A stretch of DNA of 64,000 nt from Cytobacillus solani (GTDB lineage Bacteria; Bacillota; Bacilli; Bacillales; Cytobacillaceae), in the NCBI RefSeq assembly GCF_001420595.1, contig NZ_LJIX01000006.1, positions 3,457,058 to 3,521,057 on the forward strand, given 5' to 3'. The translations under genes were made by a program, and so were the position numbers. Within the stretch, counting starts at the first letter, position 1. Every line of letters begins with the position of its first letter. Below are positions 35,676 to 46,187 of this stretch, piece by piece. Under the pieces are notes generated by a model. It was not told the DNA's origin. It made no database searches and saw only the letters and a list, made by a program, of their open reading frames with translations.

Positions 35676-37343
35676 TTATTTAGCGTATCGAAATTCCGCA
35701 TTTAGCATTGCAAGTGATTGAGATAAATCAGTCAGTCTCTCACCTGCTTCATGACTTTGTTTCATCTTGATCATTTGCCTTTCTGATGCTTTCATCATCT
35801 GTTCTGCACTTGCTACCGTTTCTTGGGAAACAGAAACATAATTCTCCGTAGCTGACTCTATCTTTGGCAATAAGAGATTCAAGCCGGCTAACTCCCCTTG
35901 TGCCTTTTCAATCATCTTGCTAACCATTGCAATTTCAAGCATTAATTGATCAAAAGATTCCTTGCTTGCCGATGCTGTTTGGACATGCGATTGGAAATTA
36001 TTCATCATCCCAGCAAATTCATTGGAAGCCTTAACCGAAATAGATGTCATTTTCCAAATTGTGTTCTTTATTTCACTCGTTGCAATCGACGATTGGTCAG
36101 CTAACTTTTTTACTTCATTGGCAACAACCGCAAAGCCTTTCCCCGATTCACCTGCTCTTGCTGCTTCAATCGCAGCATTTAAAGCCAAGAGCTTCGTTTG
36201 CTCTGCAATTTGCTGAATAATCATAACTACATTGGCAATTGATTCTGAGTGATCTTTAACAGCCTGAACTGATGACGCAACATCTTTAAACTCTATTTCA
36301 AAATGATTAAATGCAGCAATTAGATTCCCAACTTTTTTTTCACCCTCATTGGCTGAATAATTCATTGTTAGTACTTTTTCCATAACAGCTTTCATATGTT
36401 CAAAAATGTTATTAAGAGATTCGTTCATTTCTTGAAACATTTGAATACTGTCCTCAGAACTGACAGCTGTTTGTTCAGCACCCATTTTAACCACTTGGAT
36501 CGCATCCATTAGCTGTTCATTTTCCTCCAATACTTGTCCAGAGCTATTTCTTAGTTCTTTCCCGGTATAGGATAGATCCTTAGTCGTCGATGAAATTTTA
36601 AATAAAAGCATGCTCATTTGACCAATCATCGCATTAAAGCTCTTCACAAGCGAAGTGATTTCAGAGGTGGTTGTATTTGTTTCTATTCGGACATCTAAAT
36701 TTCCGCTCCTTGCTTCTTTCATGACCTCTCTTAGCTTAATAAGGGGATTGGTCAAACTTCGTACCATTATTATGAGAATAGCAGATGTTAGAATAAGGCT
36801 AATGCATGCAACAATAAATATGTATTTCGCCATCTCATTTATATCTTGTAAATATTGTTCTTGAGGTATAGCAATGAGATAAATCCCTTTTAATTCTTGA
36901 ACTGAATGAAAGGAAAGTGTATAAAGCTCCCCATCTATTTTCTGATGGAGTAAGCCATTCTGCTTTTTTCTAATTTTCTCAAGTATATTTTCTGTAAAAC
37001 TAATCGTTGAGTTCTTACTTATTAGAAAAGGAGTCGCTCCTTTGTTATTAACTAAAAAATAATTCCCTTCAAACCCATCTTGTGCTAGATCAGCATCCTG
37101 GGTTTTAATAACCTGATTCATTTTTTTGTGGAATTTTTCCTCCTGGCCTACATAAATGAGCATCACATTTTGGGCCATATCATAAATGCCTGCCACCTCT
37201 TTATTCAGACGCTGCTCCATTAACTTTATCGCAGTATCCTTAGACTTCCCGTATGAAATATACGCAACGGTTGAAACCGTCAACAGCAGTAGGCCTAAAA
37301 TCATGACTAATAATTTTGTTTGTAGCGATAATTTCTTTAGCAA
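35676..37343 (-). CDS. Methyl-accepting chemotaxis protein
   Basis: 555 residues: membrane helix 1 (about 10-30), a sensor domain of about 135 residues outside the cell, membrane helix 2 (about 170-192), HAMP (195-245), then a coiled-coil signalling domain with the hairpin tip [20 protein letters not shown]. It passes ligand signals to CheA/CheW. The ligand is unknown. Start is a TTG after AGGAATCATATC. In B. subtilis the place between yqgB and yqfZ has no chemoreceptor, so this is an addition. Confidence 0.9.
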   Translation of the reverse strand: MLKKLSLQTKLLVMILGLLLLTVSTVAYISYGKSKDTAIKLMEQRLNKEVAGIYDMAQNVMLIYVGQEEKFHKKMNQVIKTQDADLAQDGFEGNYFLVNNKGATPFLISKNSTISFTENILEKIRKKQNGLLHQKIDGELYTLSFHSVQELKGIYLIAIPQEQYLQDINEMAKYIFIVACISLILTSAILIIMVRSLTNPLIKLREVMKEARSGNLDVRIETNTTTSEITSLVKSFNAMIGQMSMLLFKISSTTKDLSYTGKELRNSSGQVLEENEQLMDAIQVVKMGAEQTAVSSEDSIQMFQEMNESLNNIFEHMKAVMEKVLTMNYSANEGEKKVGNLIAAFNHFEIEFKDVASSVQAVKDHSESIANVVMIIQQIAEQTKLLALNAAIEAARAGESGKGFAVVANEVKKLADQSSIATSEIKNTIWKMTSISVKASNEFAGMMNNFQSHVQTASASKESFDQLMLEIAMVSKMIEKAQGELAGLNLLLPKIESATENYVSVSQETVASAEQMMKASERQMIKMKQSHEAGERLTDLSQSLAMLNAEFRYAK

Positions 37344-37559
37344 GATATGATTCCTACCTTTCCCATCTCTTTAACAAACACGATTACGTTCCGACTTTCT
37401 ACCTACATTATGACAAAGGAATATTAAGAATATGTAAATGATAGGTAAGATTATCGTAAACATGATTACAATCTTAAAGTTTTATCTAAGTTCTAATCTT
37501 TATTGGACAAGCATACATATGGGATATGCAAGCAAATTATTCCGGAGGTATTGCTCAAT

Positions 37560-37883
37560 ATGAAAAGATTAGTCGCACTATTATTAGCAGCACTGACGAT
37601 TTTTGTTATTTATTATGACTTAAGCAAAGGGACGCTGCCAGTTGATAATGAACAATCAATCGAAGCAACCTCCATGACAAATACAGCCGAATCCTTCTTT
37701 GAAAAAAAGGTCAACCCAGGAGAAACGGTCCTTTCCATTATTGAACAAAAAATGAAAGGTCCCCTTCCAGTTAGTATCACAGATGTAATCTCTGACTTTT
37801 CAAATTTGAATAGTGGTTTAAAGCCTGAAGAACTAAAATATGGAGAAACGTACAAGTTTCCTTTATATAGCAGCAAAAACTAA
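37560..37883 (+). CDS. yqfZ: YqfZ-like exported LysM-type protein
   Basis: 107 residues with an N-terminal signal or anchor helix (about 4-20) and a C-terminal LysM-like domain (VNPGETVLSIIEQKM, then YGETYKFPL), which suggests binding to peptidoglycan. GGAGG lies 11 bases before the ATG at 37560; the open frame from 37503 is leader only. It directly precedes ispG as yqfZ does in B. subtilis. Function unknown. Confidence 0.78.
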   Translation: MKRLVALLLAALTIFVIYYDLSKGTLPVDNEQSIEATSMTNTAESFFEKKVNPGETVLSIIEQKMKGPLPVSITDVISDFSNLNSGLKPEELKYGETYKFPLYSSKN

Positions 37884-37997
37884 AAAGTTCCCTTTATTGG
37901 ATAAACCATCATTCTTGTCAATTCGATTGATTCATTGATACAATATGAAAGTGGATTGTTTAAATAATTAACTGTAAATTAAAGGAGCGAATCTCCA

Positions 37998-39116
37998 TTG
38001 ACTGAAATGATACATCGTACAAAAACACGTCCAGTTAAAGTGGGACCATTAACAATTGGCGGCAGCAATGAGCTGTTTATCCAAAGTATGACAACAACAA
38101 AAACACATGACGTTGAGGCAACAGTTGCTGAAATCAAACGTCTAGAGGAAGCAGGCTGTCAAATTGTCCGCGTTGCTTGTCCTGACGAACGTGCAGCAAA
38201 TGCCATTGCAGATATAAAAAAACAAATCAATATTCCACTTGTTGTAGATATCCATTTTGATTACAAGCTTGCTCTTAAGGCAATTGAAGGCGGAGCAGAT
38301 AAAATCAGGATCAATCCAGGAAATATCGGGAAACGTGAAAAGGTGGAAGCAGTTGTTAAAGCTGCAAAAGCAAAGGGGATTCCTATTCGAATTGGCGTAA
38401 ATGCGGGATCTCTTGAAAAACGAATTCTTGAGAAATATGGATATCCTACTGCTGATGGGATGGTTGAAAGTGCTTTGCATCATATTAAAATCCTAGAGGA
38501 CCTTGATTTTCATGATATTATCGTATCGATGAAAGCTTCTGATGTTAATTTAGCCATTGAAGCCTACGAAAAGGCAGCAAAAGCATTTGATTACCCATTA
38601 CATTTAGGTATTACTGAATCGGGTACATTATTTGCGGGTACAGTTAAAAGTGCAGCAGGATTAGGTGCAATTCTTCATAAGGGCATCGGAAATACATTAA
38701 GAATTTCTTTAAGCGCAGACCCTGTAGAAGAGGTTAAAGTGGCTCGGGAATTACTTAAGGTATTTGGCTTGTCTTCCAATGCTGCAACATTAATTTCCTG
38801 TCCAACATGCGGCAGAATAGAAATTGACTTAATTAGCATCGCCAATGAAGTAGAAGAATATATCCAAAAAATTAAAGCTCCAATTAAAGTAGCCGTACTG
38901 GGCTGTGCTGTAAATGGACCAGGTGAAGCACGTGAAGCTGATATTGGAATTGCTGGTGCACGGGGCGAAGGACTTCTGTTCCGCAAAGGGGAAATTGTCC
39001 GTAAAGTACCTGAAGCAACAATGGTTGAGGAATTAAAAATTGAAATCGATAAAATTGCTGAAGAGTACTTTGCGAAACAAGAAGAGGAAAAGAAAAAAGC
39101 TGAAAGTGTAAACTAA
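37998..39116 (+). CDS. ispG: 4-hydroxy-3-methylbut-2-enyl diphosphate synthase
   Basis: 372 residues, the usual length for single-piece bacterial IspG. A TIM-barrel N-domain ([17 protein letters not shown]) is followed by the iron-sulfur domain with SCPTCGR and [11 protein letters not shown] cysteines. It makes HMBPP in the MEP isoprenoid pathway; ispH, the next enzyme, lies 8 kb away. The start is a TTG ten bases after AAAGGAG. Confidence 0.96.
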   Translation: MTEMIHRTKTRPVKVGPLTIGGSNELFIQSMTTTKTHDVEATVAEIKRLEEAGCQIVRVACPDERAANAIADIKKQINIPLVVDIHFDYKLALKAIEGGADKIRINPGNIGKREKVEAVVKAAKAKGIPIRIGVNAGSLEKRILEKYGYPTADGMVESALHHIKILEDLDFHDIIVSMKASDVNLAIEAYEKAAKAFDYPLHLGITESGTLFAGTVKSAAGLGAILHKGIGNTLRISLSADPVEEVKVARELLKVFGLSSNAATLISCPTCGRIEIDLISIANEVEEYIQKIKAPIKVAVLGCAVNGPGEAREADIGIAGARGEGLLFRKGEIVRKVPEATMVEELKIEIDKIAEEYFAKQEEEKKKAESVN

Positions 39117-39125
39117 TCAAAAGGA

Positions 39126-39160
39126 TAAGAGCCTGGCATTTGATGCCAGGCTCTATTTTT
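39126..39160 (+). terminator. Terminator of ispG
   Basis: AGAGCCTGGCAT and ATGCCAGGCTCT form a 12-bp stem followed by ATTTTT. Confidence 0.9.
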
Positions 39161-39167
39161 CTCCGCT

Positions 39168-39545
39168 TTAAAAAAACGGCAGTATAAACATCCCTACAAT
39201 AATTGACACGACTCCAATTCCAATCGCCCAGCTGCCAAGGGCAGTAGCACCTCTTCTTCTGGCAATGAAACCGAGCACAATGCCTGTTGCTCCAAACAGG
39301 ATAGGTAACACGAATAAGGAAAGAATAGAAAGTGCAAGAGCAGCAATGCCCACGCCTTTTCCTGCGGTTACAGATTCCCTTTCCCGCTCATCCGTTCTAC
39401 TTATGCGTCTATCATAGGAAATCGGTGCAGCGAGTTCAGCTGAGGTTTCTTCCGTGAAATCTGCAGTTCCATATTGGTCTTTATCTCCAATTTGCTCGCT
39501 ATGCCGAAGATCGTAATCCTCATAATCGCGGTCTTGATCTGCCAT
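39168..39545 (-). CDS. yqfX: YqfX-like DUF4190 membrane protein
   Basis: 125 residues. An acidic, tyrosine-rich cytosolic N terminus (DQDRDYEDYDLRHSEQ) is followed by two membrane helices (about 66-92 and 102-124) joined by FIARRRGAT, the DUF4190 pattern. Function unknown. GAGGG precedes the ATG. Position after ispG fits yqfX. Confidence 0.78.
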   Translation of the reverse strand: MADQDRDYEDYDLRHSEQIGDKDQYGTADFTEETSAELAAPISYDRRISRTDERERESVTAGKGVGIAALALSILSLFVLPILFGATGIVLGFIARRRGATALGSWAIGIGVVSIIVGMFILPFF

Positions 39546-39767
39546 TTACTTGATCCCTCACTTTCATTAGTGGAATCATGTAGATTCCCTTATGATCTTG
39601 TCTCGCTTACTTTGGAGCATTATTATTGTTCACCTAAAGGACCAAAATATTGTTGTTAATCTTTAACTCTTCACCTGAAATTTTCTAATGATCTGAAATC
39701 CATTCTCGACCGAACCATTCAACTGCGCTAAGATAAAAGTGAGATTATTTTTAAAGGAGCGTTTCAA

Positions 39768-40337
39768 ATGAAGAAGCGATTTGGAATTGATATTGATGGA
39801 ACCGTTACATGTCCTTCCTCCATCATTCCCTATATAAATAAAGAGTTTAACGTAAATATTACATTAAATGATGTAAAGCAATATGATTTAACCCATGTTG
39901 TCGATTGTACCGAAATAGAGTTTGCCGATTGGTTTTTGAAAAGCGAACCTATCATTTATGCAGCATCTCCACTAGCAAAAGGAGCAAAAGAAGTATTAAA
40001 AAAGTGGGAGACTGTGCATGACTTAATTTTTATTAGTGCACGTGGTCCTCACCTTCTTGAAATAACAAAGGAATGGTTTTTAAAAAATGCCCTGCAGTTT
40101 AATCATATTGACTTACTAGGCACACATAATAAAATTGAGGCTGCGAAAAACTTTCAAGTGGATATATTCTTTGAAGACAAGCACGACAATGCAGTCATGC
40201 TTCACGAGGAATGTCATATTCCCGTTATCTTATTTGATACCCCTTACAATCGAGAGCCCATTCCAAATGGGGTAATCCGGGTAAATTCATGGTCTGAGGC
40301 AAATGCGTGGGTGGACAACTGGTTAAAACAACAATAA
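39768..40337 (+). CDS. yqfW: HAD-type 5'-nucleotidase-like protein (YqfW)
   Basis: 189 residues with HAD motif I DIDGT (D8 and D10), motif II SARGP and motif IV FFEDKHDNA. It resembles the 5'(3')-deoxyribonucleotidase family, so it probably removes phosphate from a small metabolite in the cytosol. AAAGGAG lies before the ATG. Position matches yqfW of B. subtilis. Confidence 0.85.
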   Translation: MKKRFGIDIDGTVTCPSSIIPYINKEFNVNITLNDVKQYDLTHVVDCTEIEFADWFLKSEPIIYAASPLAKGAKEVLKKWETVHDLIFISARGPHLLEITKEWFLKNALQFNHIDLLGTHNKIEAAKNFQVDIFFEDKHDNAVMLHEECHIPVILFDTPYNREPIPNGVIRVNSWSEANAWVDNWLKQQ

Positions 40338-40360
40338 AAAAACGGCTATGCCGTTTTTTT
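40335..40360. terminator. Bidirectional terminator between yqfW and zur
   Basis: AAAAACGGC, TAT, GCCGTTTTT flanked by A and T runs between two converging genes. Confidence 0.87.
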
Positions 40361-40363
40361 ATT

Positions 40364-40798
40364 TTAACTATATGCTGCATCCGTATGCTCGAAGCATTCA
40401 GGACATTTTCCATAAATCTCAAATTTATGACCTGAAATATCGTAGCCTCTAAGATGATCCTGCACTTCTTTCATTGGACATGTATTTATTTCCTTCGTTT
40501 TTCCGCAATCTAAACAAATAAAATGATGGTGGTGATGCTCATGCGCACATGTATAACGAAAATGCTTTTCCCCGGACAACTCTGTCATTTCAAAAATTCC
40601 AAGATCAACAAATAATGATAAATTCCTGTAAATCGTATCAAAACTTAAACCAGGGTAGTCATCCTTCATCCAAGCGAGCACATCTCTTGCCGTTAAATAT
40701 TTATTGCTTTTCGCAAAAAGTTCAAGCATTTCTTCCCGTTTCCCCGTATGCTTATAGCCCTTTTCCTTTAAAAGCTGTAACGCTTCATTCACATCCAT
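40364..40798 (-). CDS. zur: Zinc uptake regulator Zur (Fur family)
   Basis: 144 residues: winged helix (1-80) with [16 protein letters not shown] and [12 protein letters not shown], then a metal domain with [15 protein letters not shown] and CPECFEH cysteines for structural zinc. It represses zinc uptake genes when zinc is ample. The frame opens with GTG at 40807, but GAGGTG six bases before the ATG at 40798 decides. It is the third gene of znuC-znuB-zur, so the operator upstream of znuC would also control zur. Confidence 0.93.
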   Translation of the reverse strand: MDVNEALQLLKEKGYKHTGKREEMLELFAKSNKYLTARDVLAWMKDDYPGLSFDTIYRNLSLFVDLGIFEMTELSGEKHFRYTCAHEHHHHHFICLDCGKTKEINTCPMKEVQDHLRGYDISGHKFEIYGKCPECFEHTDAAYS

Positions 40799-40846
40799 TT
40801 TATTCACCTCTAATAATTCTATTTACACGTTTGGAGGCACTTTAAC

Positions 40847-41689
40847 CTAGACGGCCACCTTTACTGTGAGTTTTTTTATTAAAATAGTAAGGATCAAAAT
40901 GAGAACTGCGATAATGACGATCATTCCACCTGGTGCTAAATCTAAATAATAAGAAAGCATGAGCCCGCCTAAAACAGAAGTCTCACCGAAAAGAACGGAG
41001 TAAAAAATGGTTTGTTTAAATCCTTTGGCAATTCGAATGCTTGCAGCAACAGGCAAGGTCATTAAAGAGGAAACCAGCAGGATACCGACAATTCGCATAG
41101 ATGCTGCAATGACTAAAGCCACCATAACAATAAAAATAAAATGTATACTCTTTGCTGCTATACCAGAAGCTTTTGCATGTTCTTCATCAAAGGATAATAA
41201 AAATAATTCTTTATATAATAAAAGGATCATTGCAATAACAAAGATGCTAATCACCAAGATTGTCCATAAATCTGCACGGCTCACCGCACTTACACTGCCA
41301 AATAAATAGCTAAATAAATCGGTATTAAATCCATCGGCAAGTGAGATGAAAATAGCTCCTAAACCAATTCCTCCAGATAAAATGATAGGAATAGCTAGTT
41401 CTTGATAATGCTTATACACTGCACGTAGCTTTTCGATAAAGAGGGAGCCTGTTACTGAAAAAACCATTCCCATATATAATGGATTTAAGCCGCTTAATCC
41501 GATAAATTTCTTTTCTAGCAGAAGACTTGCAGCAATCCCAGCAAGTGTAACATGACTTAGCGCATCAGCAATAAGAGAAAGCCTGCGGACAACAATAAAT
41601 ACACCGATTAACGGAGCAATAATCCCAATAATAATCCCTGTTAAAAAGGCGTTTTGTAAAAATTCATATTGTAATATTCCTGCAATCAT
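40847..41689 (-). CDS. znuB: Zinc ABC transporter permease
   Basis: 280 residues with about eight to nine membrane helices and the family loop GIIIGIIAPLIGVFIVVRRL near the N terminus. It is an ABC-3 type metal permease pairing with znuC; the metal is inferred as zinc from the linked zur and Zur box. The ATG overlaps the znuC stop by four bases. Confidence 0.92.
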   Translation of the reverse strand: MIAGILQYEFLQNAFLTGIIIGIIAPLIGVFIVVRRLSLIADALSHVTLAGIAASLLLEKKFIGLSGLNPLYMGMVFSVTGSLFIEKLRAVYKHYQELAIPIILSGGIGLGAIFISLADGFNTDLFSYLFGSVSAVSRADLWTILVISIFVIAMILLLYKELFLLSFDEEHAKASGIAAKSIHFIFIVMVALVIAASMRIVGILLVSSLMTLPVAASIRIAKGFKQTIFYSVLFGETSVLGGLMLSYYLDLAPGGMIVIIAVLILILTILIKKLTVKVAV

Positions 41690-42486
41690 TGCTCTGATCC
41701 TCCGTGATGATGGTGATGATGATCGTGCTCGTGTGTGAGGATATGGACATCATGACCGTAAAATTCAGACATTTCATCCATTTTTAGCTGTTCAAATTCC
41801 TCTGTTTTCCCATGAAAATGCAAATGTTTATTTAAACAGGCAACATGTGTGACTTTATCAGAAATGGTACCGATATCATGAGTCACTAATAAAAGGGTAA
41901 TACCTAATTTTTTATTTAACTCATCAAGCATTTCGTAAAAGGATTGAACATTTTGGGCATCAACCCCAACTGTTGGCTCATCAAGAATCATTAACTTTGG
42001 ATCACTTACTAATGCTCTAGCGATGAAAACACGCTGCTGCTGTCCTCCTGAAAGCTCCCCAATATTTCTATCTTTAAATGCAAGAAGTCCAACGGAGTCG
42101 ATGGCTTGCGTAACCTTCATGTGATGCTCTCTTTTCATAAACTTGAAAAGCCCAAGCTTTTTAGTTAATCCGCTTGAAACGACTTCATAAACCGTTGCAG
42201 GGAAACCAGTATTAAAGGAATTTGCCTTTTGTGATACAAAACCAATTTTATGCCAGTCTTTGAATCGGCTGATTTCCTGACCAAAAAGCCGAATTTCTCC
42301 ATTTTGTGTTTTGAGAAGTCCAAGAACAAGCTTTAATAAAGTAGATTTTCCCGAACCATTTGGCCCAACAATACCTAAGAATGCACCTTCATGTATGGTA
42401 AGATTAATATTTTCAAGAACATCCTCCTTTTCATAACGGTAGGATACTTGCTCTATTTCGATAATCGAATGTAATTGTTTTTCCAT
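41686..42486 (-). CDS. znuC: Zinc ABC transporter ATP-binding protein with His-rich tail
   Basis: 266 residues with Walker A GPNGSGKST, signature LSGGQQQR and Walker B LMILDEP. The C terminus ends HEHDHHHHHHGGSEQ, which can bind zinc and may sense or hold it. The frame is open to 42546, but the Zur box and promoter lie at 42534-42586, so translation must start at the ATG at 42486 after AGGTGATAAA. No znuA-type binding protein is in the operon; it must be elsewhere. Confidence 0.93.
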   Translation of the reverse strand: MEKQLHSIIEIEQVSYRYEKEDVLENINLTIHEGAFLGIVGPNGSGKSTLLKLVLGLLKTQNGEIRLFGQEISRFKDWHKIGFVSQKANSFNTGFPATVYEVVSSGLTKKLGLFKFMKREHHMKVTQAIDSVGLLAFKDRNIGELSGGQQQRVFIARALVSDPKLMILDEPTVGVDAQNVQSFYEMLDELNKKLGITLLLVTHDIGTISDKVTHVACLNKHLHFHGKTEEFEQLKMDEMSEFYGHDVHILTHEHDHHHHHHGGSEQ

Positions 42487-42533
42487 TTTATCACCTAAAA
42501 ATCCAGCTGTAATTTTCATAACAACAGCTTCGA

Positions 42534-42554
42534 ATATAAGAATCATTACGATTT
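42534..42554 (-). promoter_or_regulatory. Zur box in the znuC promoter
   Basis: The half-site ATTACGATTT (42545-42554) matches the Bacillus Zur consensus in all ten positions; the other half ATATAAGAAT matches six of ten around one central base. It covers the expected transcription start of znuC. Confidence 0.82.
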
Positions 42555-42557
42555 AGT

Positions 42558-42586
42558 AGTATACAGCAAGGATAAAAAATTGTAAA
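42558..42586 (-). promoter_or_regulatory. SigA-type promoter of znuCB-zur
   Basis: On the minus strand TTTACA, 17 bases, TATACT, a near-consensus SigA promoter immediately upstream of the Zur box. Confidence 0.85.
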
Positions 42587-42670
42587 GAATAATTACTTCC
42601 TTTCCTCGATGCAAAAACTGTAACAAATTCCCTTCTCTTCTCATACAGTACATTGGAGGAGTGATGGAGA

Positions 42671-42925
42671 ATGAAAATTTTTGAAAACATCATTAATCAT
42701 AAGATAGGGACTATTACTGGTGATGAATTACTAAAGTATGGGAAACAATTTCAAATCATCATTACAAAACAGCAAGCTGACAAAATAGCCGATTATCTTC
42801 GAGGAAAACAAGTAAATATATTTAATGATGAGGAGCGTACAAGAGTAGTAAAGGAGATTGCAAAAATTGCTGGACCTGAAACGGCTCGAGCTGTAAATAA
42901 GCTATTTATTCAATTTACTAAATAA
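42671..42925 (+). CDS. yqfT: DUF2624 protein (YqfT)
   Basis: 84 residues, helical and basic (ITKQQADKIADYLRGKQVNIF), matching DUF2624/YqfT in length and position between the zinc operon and nfo. No membrane helix. GGAGG lies upstream of the ATG. Function unknown. Confidence 0.82.
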   Translation: MKIFENIINHKIGTITGDELLKYGKQFQIIITKQQADKIADYLRGKQVNIFNDEERTRVVKEIAKIAGPETARAVNKLFIQFTK

Positions 42926-42943
42926 CTTTTCTCTAAATACATT

Positions 42944-42976
42944 GAAAAAAGCTGTGAAAATTTCACAGCTTTTTTC
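42944..42976. terminator. Bidirectional terminator between yqfT and nfo
   Basis: GAAAAAAGCTGTGAAA and TTTCACAGCTTTTTTC form a 16-bp perfect inverted repeat between converging genes. Confidence 0.9.
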
Positions 42977-43879
42977 TTAATGGGATGATCCCTGCATAAT
43001 TAAATCCAAAAGATTTTCGTTATATTCTTGGGCACGAAGCATAGCTATTTCATGCTTATAAGGTGCTTTTTTATTATTTTTGTCTTCTCCCACATATGGT
43101 GTTTCTAGTATTTTTGGCACATTCATCAGCTGTGGATGATGAACAATGTTATTCAATGCTTTAAAGCCAATATGGCCAAATCCGATGTTTTCATGGCGGT
43201 CTTTTCTCATTCCCCGCTCATTTTTACTATCATTAATATGAAGAACCTTTAATCGATCTATGCCAATGATCCGGTCAAATTCCTCTAAAACCCCATCAAA
43301 ATCCTCGACGATATTGTATCCGGCATCATGTGTATGACAAGTATCAAAGCAAACAGATAAGTGATCATTGTAGTTTACTCCATCAATAATCATCGCAAGC
43401 TCCTCAAATGACTTTCCGCATTCAGAGCCTTTGCCTGCCATCGTTTCAAGAGCGATTTGAACCTTTTCGTCTCCTTTTAATACTTCATTTAAGCCTTCAA
43501 CTATTTTTTTGATGCCTGCCTCTGTTCCTGCACCAACATGCGCACCAGGGTGGAGAACGATTTGTCTCGCACCTAATGCCTCTGTACGATCGATTTCAGA
43601 GCGCAGGAAATTCACACCCAGCTCAAAGGTACTCGGATTCGTTGTATTCCCGATATTGATAATATATGGAGCATGAACAACAATATCGCTTATCCCGTTT
43701 TCCTCCATATGCTTCAAACCTGCTTCTATATTTAATTCTTCAATTTTTTTCCTTCTCGTGTTTTGCGGAGCACCCGTATAGATCATAAATGTATTGGATC
43801 CGTATGATACAGCCTCTTCACTAGCTGCTAAAAGCATTTTTTTCCCACTCATCGATACATGTGAACCAATTTTCAACAT
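42977..43879 (-). CDS. nfo: Endonuclease IV (AP endonuclease)
   Basis: 300 residues of the xylose-isomerase-like TIM barrel with trinuclear zinc ligands in [30 protein letters not shown] and [22 protein letters not shown]. It cuts DNA at abasic sites during base excision repair. The frame opens at 43897; GGGGAGA nine bases before the ATG at 43879 and the protein start LKIGSHVS decide. The upstream helicase gene is 22 bases away, so they are co-transcribed. Confidence 0.95.
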   Translation of the reverse strand: MLKIGSHVSMSGKKMLLAASEEAVSYGSNTFMIYTGAPQNTRRKKIEELNIEAGLKHMEENGISDIVVHAPYIINIGNTTNPSTFELGVNFLRSEIDRTEALGARQIVLHPGAHVGAGTEAGIKKIVEGLNEVLKGDEKVQIALETMAGKGSECGKSFEELAMIIDGVNYNDHLSVCFDTCHTHDAGYNIVEDFDGVLEEFDRIIGIDRLKVLHINDSKNERGMRKDRHENIGFGHIGFKALNNIVHHPQLMNVPKILETPYVGEDKNNKKAPYKHEIAMLRAQEYNENLLDLIMQGSSH

Positions 43880-43901
43880 TTGTTTCTCTCTCCCCAAACT
43901 T

Positions 43902-45212
43902 TTATTTTTTCTTTATTCTTCTTTCGCGTTTTTTAATTTTATCCATTTCCCACTTCATTTTCTTCTTATAGCCCGGTTTGACTTTTTTCGGTTTTTGAAC
44001 GAGCGAAGATGCTTTTTTATCGATATCATCTGTTTTTCTTTGTCGATTCTTACGCTTGTTACGTTCATCCAACTTCGTCCATTCACCCTTTTGCAAATCA
44101 ACATGGTGAAATTCAATGCCCATTTTTTCAAGGCGATTGAGTGCATCTTCATCAGCGGTTTCGTAGATTGTTAAAGCGATACCCGAATTTCCAGCACGCG
44201 CTGTTCGGCCAACACGATGAATATAAAAGTCTAAATCCGTCGGCAGTTCATAATTGATGACATGGCTTATTCCTTGGATATCGATTCCCCGTGCAGCTAA
44301 ATCCGTCGCAACGATATACTGAAATTCCAAATCAATAATTTGCTTCATCATTTTTTTTCGTTCACGCGGATTCAAGTCACCGTGAATTCTGCCTACTTTT
44401 AACCCTTTTACGATCAAGGCATCGGCAACCTCGTCTGCTTTTTTCTTCGTATTTGTAAAGACAATCGCTAAATATGGATTAAATGCAGATAAGGCTTCGT
44501 GAACAAGATTCACCTTATTTCGGTGCTTTGATGGCAAAATCCATTGTTCAATTTTAGCCGCTGTGGCTTGTTGCGGCTCCACGTGGATATACTTTGGGTT
44601 TTCCATATATTTTTTCAAGAATGGTTTCAGCTTTTCAGGGATGGTCGCTGAGAAAACGAGCATTTGCAGCTTCTCTGGCATTCTTCCAGCTATTTGGTCC
44701 ACATCTTCAAGAAATCCCATATCCAGCATTAAATCTGCTTCGTCAACAACAAGCATCGTTGCTTTATGAACAAATAAAGCCTGCTCCTTCACAAGGTCAT
44801 TAATTCTTCCAGGTGTACCAACAACAATTTGCGGCTGCTTTTTTAATTTTTCAATTGTTCGCTGCTTGTCCGTTCCTCCGATATAACAACGAGCCGTTAT
44901 TTCTTCACCTTCTAGACAATGCTCTGTTACTTTGAGAATTTCTTGATAGATTTGATTCGCAAGCTCCCGTGTAGGTGCCGTAATAATTGCTTGTACTTCA
45001 TTTCTTGCAGAATCCAGCTTTTGCAGGATCGGTAAAATATACGCATGCGTTTTTCCCGTTCCTGTTTGTGATTGGCCGATTGCGCTATCCCCTTTAAGGA
45101 TTGTCGGAATTAGGCGTTCTTGTATTTCAGTAGGCTCATAAAAGCCTAGCTTTTTCACCGCTTCAATAATAAATGGCTTTAATTCATACCGTTCAAATTT
45201 TGTTTCGTTCAT
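43902..45212 (-). CDS. cshB: DEAD-box RNA helicase CshB
   Basis: 436 residues with Q-motif, Walker [21 protein letters not shown] motif VDEADLM, SAT, and [10 protein letters not shown] in the second RecA domain. A basic tail follows ([20 protein letters not shown]). B. subtilis CshB remodels RNA, works in cold adaptation and binds ribosomal components. GAGGAG precedes the ATG. The position beside nfo matches yqfR/cshB. Confidence 0.94.
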   Translation of the reverse strand: MNETKFERYELKPFIIEAVKKLGFYEPTEIQERLIPTILKGDSAIGQSQTGTGKTHAYILPILQKLDSARNEVQAIITAPTRELANQIYQEILKVTEHCLEGEEITARCYIGGTDKQRTIEKLKKQPQIVVGTPGRINDLVKEQALFVHKATMLVVDEADLMLDMGFLEDVDQIAGRMPEKLQMLVFSATIPEKLKPFLKKYMENPKYIHVEPQQATAAKIEQWILPSKHRNKVNLVHEALSAFNPYLAIVFTNTKKKADEVADALIVKGLKVGRIHGDLNPRERKKMMKQIIDLEFQYIVATDLAARGIDIQGISHVINYELPTDLDFYIHRVGRTARAGNSGIALTIYETADEDALNRLEKMGIEFHHVDLQKGEWTKLDERNKRKNRQRKTDDIDKKASSLVQKPKKVKPGYKKKMKWEMDKIKKRERRIKKK

Positions 45213-45421
45213 TTTTTATTAACTCCTCATGTGTCGATTCTTATAATCATCCTGTTATTATAATAAAGTTTTAAAGAAATAACCACTCATACTATAGAAT
45301 AGTTTCATATTGGCACTTGTTTTTACTTTTTCTACCAGAATTCTGCTGTTCCCCCGCCTAAACCAATTCAGCAATGATGCATACCCTATTAGTATTAAGA
45401 AATAGAAAGGAGGCTATGAGA

Positions 45422-45970
45422 ATGAGGACTGGACCGAGAATGCCTTTTCGAGAAGGAATGCCTCCGCAATCATTGCCACCAATGCAAGCTCGCCCACCAA
45501 TGGGTTCAATGATGAGAGGTGCACCACAAATGAGACAGGGCGGTGGAGGCCTTCTTGCCAAACTTATGGGTGGCGGTCAAGCGAGAGGAGCCGCGGGAAC
45601 AGCAAGCAGGGCTGCTGGAACTGGCGGGTCTGGAGCAGGCGGAATCTTAAAAGCTTTAAGCAATCCTACAGCAATCAATGGCTTTTTATCAAACACACAA
45701 AAGGTATTAAATACTGCCCAGCAAGTAGGACCAATGGTGCAACAATATGGACCGCTCGTAAAAAACATTCCTGCCATGTGGAAGCTTTATAGAGGGTTGA
45801 AAAATGGGGATGACGAACCGGCTGCAGTGGATGAAAAGCCTAAAAAAGAGACAACATCCGTTAAAACTAAAAAAACGATAAAAAAAGAAAGCAAAGATGT
45901 GGACATCGATAACAGCTCCACTAAACAAGGAAAAAGAAATGGCCAATCTGTGCCAAAATTGTATGTATAA
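45422..45970 (+). CDS. yqfQ: VrrA/YqfQ family protein
   Basis: 182 residues with low complexity: a proline/methionine/arginine-rich N terminus (PPQSLPPMQARPPMGSMM), a glycine/alanine-rich middle (GGGQARGAAGTASRAAGTGG), a helical core (FLSNTQKVLNTAQQVGPMVQ) and a lysine-rich tail. This fits the VrrA/YqfQ family, spore-former proteins with variable repeats. GGAGG lies eight bases before the ATG at 45422; the ATG at 45416 is too close. A spore-coat role is inferred from the family. Confidence 0.8.
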   Translation: MRTGPRMPFREGMPPQSLPPMQARPPMGSMMRGAPQMRQGGGGLLAKLMGGGQARGAAGTASRAAGTGGSGAGGILKALSNPTAINGFLSNTQKVLNTAQQVGPMVQQYGPLVKNIPAMWKLYRGLKNGDDEPAAVDEKPKKETTSVKTKKTIKKESKDVDIDNSSTKQGKRNGQSVPKLYV

Positions 45971-45971
45971 A

Positions 45972-45995
45972 AGGATGCAGCCGCATTCTTTTTTA
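45972..45995 (+). terminator. Terminator of yqfQ
   Basis: A six-pair stem GGATGC/GCATTC (one G-U pair) is followed by TTTTTTAT after the stop. Confidence 0.6.
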
Positions 45996-46187
45996 TTTTA
46001 CCTTTATCAACTTTTCCTAGCTTTATGATCATATGCACAGCCCGCTTAACAGCCTTTTAGTATTATTATTAGCAAAAGTTCTATATAATAGTATACGGAT
46101 CATTCACTTTTTACCGCATGAATGATCATTAAAAGGAAAAATAGACGAACTTTATCATAGATGTTTTTATTATTGGAGGTTTGAAAT

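Noticed and set aside
36100-36250. 96-codon style plus-strand frames inside the chemoreceptor gene
   Set aside because: Antisense shadows of the conserved signalling domain.
41693-41740. Run of CAT/GAT triplets that looks like a microsatellite
   Set aside because: It is the codons of the His-rich tail of ZnuC.
45422-45650. GC-rich, repetitive DNA suggesting foreign origin
   Set aside because: It is the Gly/Ala/Pro-rich region of yqfQ, a family known for variable repeats, in its usual place next to ispH.
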